From: Streptomyces griseoruber
Lineage (GTDB): Bacteria > Actinomycetota > Actinomycetes > Streptomycetales > Streptomycetaceae
Direction of reading: 5' to 3'
Length of the DNA: 64,000 nucleotides
NCBI RefSeq assembly: GCF_001514205.1
Contig: NZ_KQ948766.1
Location: 67,759 to 131,758 of the forward strand
This document shows, in pieces, positions 62,393-64,000 of this stretch. Both the position numbers and the translations under genes were made by a program. The notes under the pieces were generated by a model that saw only the letters and a list, made by a program, of their open reading frames with translations, searched no databases and was not told the origin of the DNA. Positions within the stretch are counted from its first letter, which is position 1. The number at the start of each line of letters is the position of its first letter.

Positions 62393-63673
62393 TCACGAGT
62401 TGTTGATGACCTTGTCGATCGCGGCGTCCGCTTCCTTCGCGGCGTCCTCGACGCTCTTCTTGCCGGTGCCGATGGACTGCAGCATGTTCTGCAGGACCTG
62501 GGCCTTCTCCACCTGGCCCCAGCCGGGGGCCATCGGGACGAACCAGTTGGACTCGGCCGCGGTGGCCGGGACGGCCGTCGCCGGGTCGTTCTTGAGGGTG
62601 GCGAGGTCGGTCTTGTTGTTGGGCAGGTTGCCCTTGGCCATCAGGCCCTTCTGCCCGGAGGGGCCGGTGAAGGCGTTGATCCACTCGGCGGCGAGGGCCT
62701 GCGCGTCGGACTTGACCGGGACGGCGAGGTCGGAGCCGCCGAGGAAGACCGGGAGGTTCTTGCCGGACGGGCCGGGCATCACGAAGTTCTCGACGTTGCC
62801 GGCGAGCTTGCCGGTCTTGTCGTTCTCCTTGGCCGCGGCGGTCGCGCCCTCCCAGGCGGGGGCGAAGATCATGCCGGACTTGCCCTGGCCGTAGACGATG
62901 TACCGGTCGGACTCGTCCTTGGTCTTGTCGCCGTGCATGTACTTGTCGATGACGGTCTTGAACTCGTTGAGGCCCTTCAGGGACTCGGGCGAGGAGAGGT
63001 CGGCCTTCCACTTGCCGCCGGACTCGACGGCGATGGAGCCGCCGGCGTCGTAGACGAAGGACATGGCCGCGTACCAGTCGCGGGTGGGCTGGTACCAGGC
63101 GGAGAACTTGTCGCCCTCCTTCTTCTGGACCTTGTCGAGGGCGGCGGTGAGCTCGGCGTAGGTCTTCGGGGTGGACTTCACGCCCACCTTGGCGAAGACG
63201 TCCTTGCGCCAGTTGGCGACGCGGCCGCCGGCGTAGTACGGGACGCCGTAGGTCTTGCCGTCGTAGGTGACGGAGGCCTTCAGGCCGTCCAGCCAGGCGG
63301 AGGAGTTGTCGAACTTCGAGGCGTCGAGGGGGGCGAAGGCGCCCTTGACCATGTAGCCGAGCATCTCGGTGTTGCCCATCTCGACCACGTCGGGGGCCTT
63401 GTCGGTGGCGAGGACCGCGTCGAGCTTGGCGTTCTTGTCGGGCCAGCCGTAGTACTCGTGGTTGATCTTGAGGCCCGGGTGCTTCTTCAGCACGGCCGCG
63501 TCGGCCGCCTTGACCAGCGCGGGCCAGTTGTTCTGGGCGTCGACCGTCAGCCAGACCGTCAGTTCCTTGGCCTCGGAGCCCTTGGAGTCCCCGCTGTCCT
63601 TGTCGCCGCCGCACGCCGCGATGGAGACCATCATGCCCGCGATACCGATCGCGGCTATCAGCTTGCGCTTCAC
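62393..63673 (-). CDS. dasA: DasA, chitobiose-binding lipoprotein
   Basis: 426 residues from GTG 63673 (GAGGAGGGTGG before). Lipobox VSIAAC with Cys21. SBP_bac_1 fold: ELTVWLTVDAQNNWPALVK, DAVLATDKAPDVVEMGNTEM, MIFAPAWEGATAA. Captures chitobiose/GlcNAc oligomers for DasBC with the MsiK ATPase. Two dre sites upstream. Loss in S. coelicolor affects development. Confidence 0.96.
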   Translation of the reverse strand: MKRKLIAAIGIAGMMVSIAACGGDKDSGDSKGSEAKELTVWLTVDAQNNWPALVKAADAAVLKKHPGLKINHEYYGWPDKNAKLDAVLATDKAPDVVEMGNTEMLGYMVKGAFAPLDASKFDNSSAWLDGLKASVTYDGKTYGVPYYAGGRVANWRKDVFAKVGVKSTPKTYAELTAALDKVQKKEGDKFSAWYQPTRDWYAAMSFVYDAGGSIAVESGGKWKADLSSPESLKGLNEFKTVIDKYMHGDKTKDESDRYIVYGQGKSGMIFAPAWEGATAAAKENDKTGKLAGNVENFVMPGPSGKNLPVFLGGSDLAVPVKSDAQALAAEWINAFTGPSGQKGLMAKGNLPNNKTDLATLKNDPATAVPATAAESNWFVPMAPGWGQVEKAQVLQNMLQSIGTGKKSVEDAAKEADAAIDKVINNS

Positions 63674-63727
63674 GCCACCCTCCTCAGGGATGCCCACACC
63701 CCCCGCCCACATGCCGGGACCTGGACC

Positions 63728-63743
63728 AATGGTGTAGACCAGT
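63728..63743. promoter_or_regulatory. dre site (DasR-responsive), proximal dasA
   Basis: AATGGTGTAGACCAGT matches ACTGGTCTAGACCAGT at 14 of 16. Lies 54 bases upstream of the dasA start. Confidence 0.85.
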
Positions 63744-63897
63744 GCGGTGAGCTTGGCGCAGACCATTTCGACTGTCAAGGGTGGTTGAAACGGCTTTGAC
63801 CAGCCGTTATGGGTTCTAGATATGCAGGAACCTTTAAGTAAGAAGCCGTCGAAAACATCGACCCCGGAGGGCCGGAGTCCGGTGGACCACTTGCCGT

Positions 63898-63913
63898 TCT
63901 GGACTAGACCAGC
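63898..63913. promoter_or_regulatory. dre site (DasR-responsive), distal dasA / dasR side
   Basis: TCTGGACTAGACCAGC matches the consensus at 13 of 16, with the CTAGACCAG half intact. Placed to act on dasA and possibly on dasR itself. Confidence 0.8.
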
Positions 63914-64000
63914 GAAGGGTGCGACGGTATACAGAGGGGATCACGGAACGGCGGGGCAAGCCCTGCCGCCGCCGTGCCACGATGTGAAGCCGCGGCCGAC

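Larger units (their letters stand above)
63674..64000. other. dasA upstream region, toward dasR outside the window
   Basis: 327 bases without a gene to the window edge. Holds two dre sites. The conserved neighbour, divergent dasR, should begin just beyond the right edge. A small hairpin GGGCAAGCCC occurs near 63954-63963. No promoter could be fixed. Confidence 0.65.

Noticed and set aside
63880..63892. A fifth dre site (GGTGGACCACTT)
   Set aside because: Core is two bases too short to form the DasR palindrome.

Overview
The window is chromosomal DNA from a Streptomyces or a very close relative. It is very GC-rich with strong third-position GC bias and many GTG starts. It carries sodN/sodX nickel superoxide dismutase, a WhiB-like protein, a conservon, a SigB/F/G-type sigma factor with its RsbW-like partner, and the dasABC chitobiose/GlcNAc uptake genes with DasR-type operators. 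From memory, and not checked, the order resembles the S. coelicolor SCO5232-SCO5304 stretch read backwards. It looks like core chromosome arm-to-core sequence: no phage, IS transposase, integrase, CRISPR, rRNA or tRNA was seen.

Layout. 1-5.1 kb: end of a probable response regulator, its histidine kinase, a secreted SH3-type repeat protein, and an FtsW/RodA plus class B PBP pair. 5.1-10.4 kb: DUF3291 protein ending exactly in a 163-bp MITE, Pro-rich membrane protein, AurF-like diiron oxygenase, TetR regulator, NlpC/P60 hydrolase. 10.6-16.5 kb: a conservon (sensor kinase, roadblock, DUF742, GTPase) followed by a StyA-like flavin monooxygenase. 16.8-21.6 kb: PP2C-like protein, MarR regulator, Lon protease under apparent HspR and ClgR control, and a decayed acetyltransferase. 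21.6-28 kb: DUF5954 protein, sulfatase, rhomboid-like protein, spermidine-synthase-like protein, OmpR-type two-component pair. 28-37.7 kb: multifunctional 2-oxoglutarate decarboxylase/dehydrogenase (kgd), DUF4097/PadR pair, a small HTH/Clp-N operon with a striking double palindrome promoter, alcohol dehydrogenase family protein, malic enzyme. 38-44 kb: amino-acid ABC transporter, methyltransferase, CGNR regulator, sodX/sodN. 44-54 kb: small enzymes, then a family 2B encapsulin shell gene translationally coupled to a polyprenyl diphosphate synthase, a divergent PLP enzyme, a Na+/H+ antiporter and the sigH operon. 54-64 kb: diacylglycerol-kinase-like protein, WhiB-like protein, PdtaS-like kinase, nagB, GH3 hexosaminidase and dasCBA, with the start of dasR presumably just outside the right edge.

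How the genes work together. The right end is a coherent aminosugar unit: DasABC imports chitobiose/GlcNAc oligomers, the GH3 enzyme cleaves them, NagB feeds glucosamine-6-P to glycolysis, and four DasR-like (dre) palindromes flank dasA and nagB. Kgd and malic enzyme are central carbon genes. The strongest candidate for a less-described system is the encapsulin plus isoprenoid synthase operon at 46.5-49.1 kb: a predicted protein nanocompartment with a cNMP-type domain whose binding cassette lacks the usual arginine. Other notable structures are the leaderless double-palindrome promoter at 35.26-35.30 kb, a dispersed hairpin repeat captured in frame inside the roadblock gene, the MITE at a stop codon, and four unrelated short tandem repeats lying at gene 3' ends.
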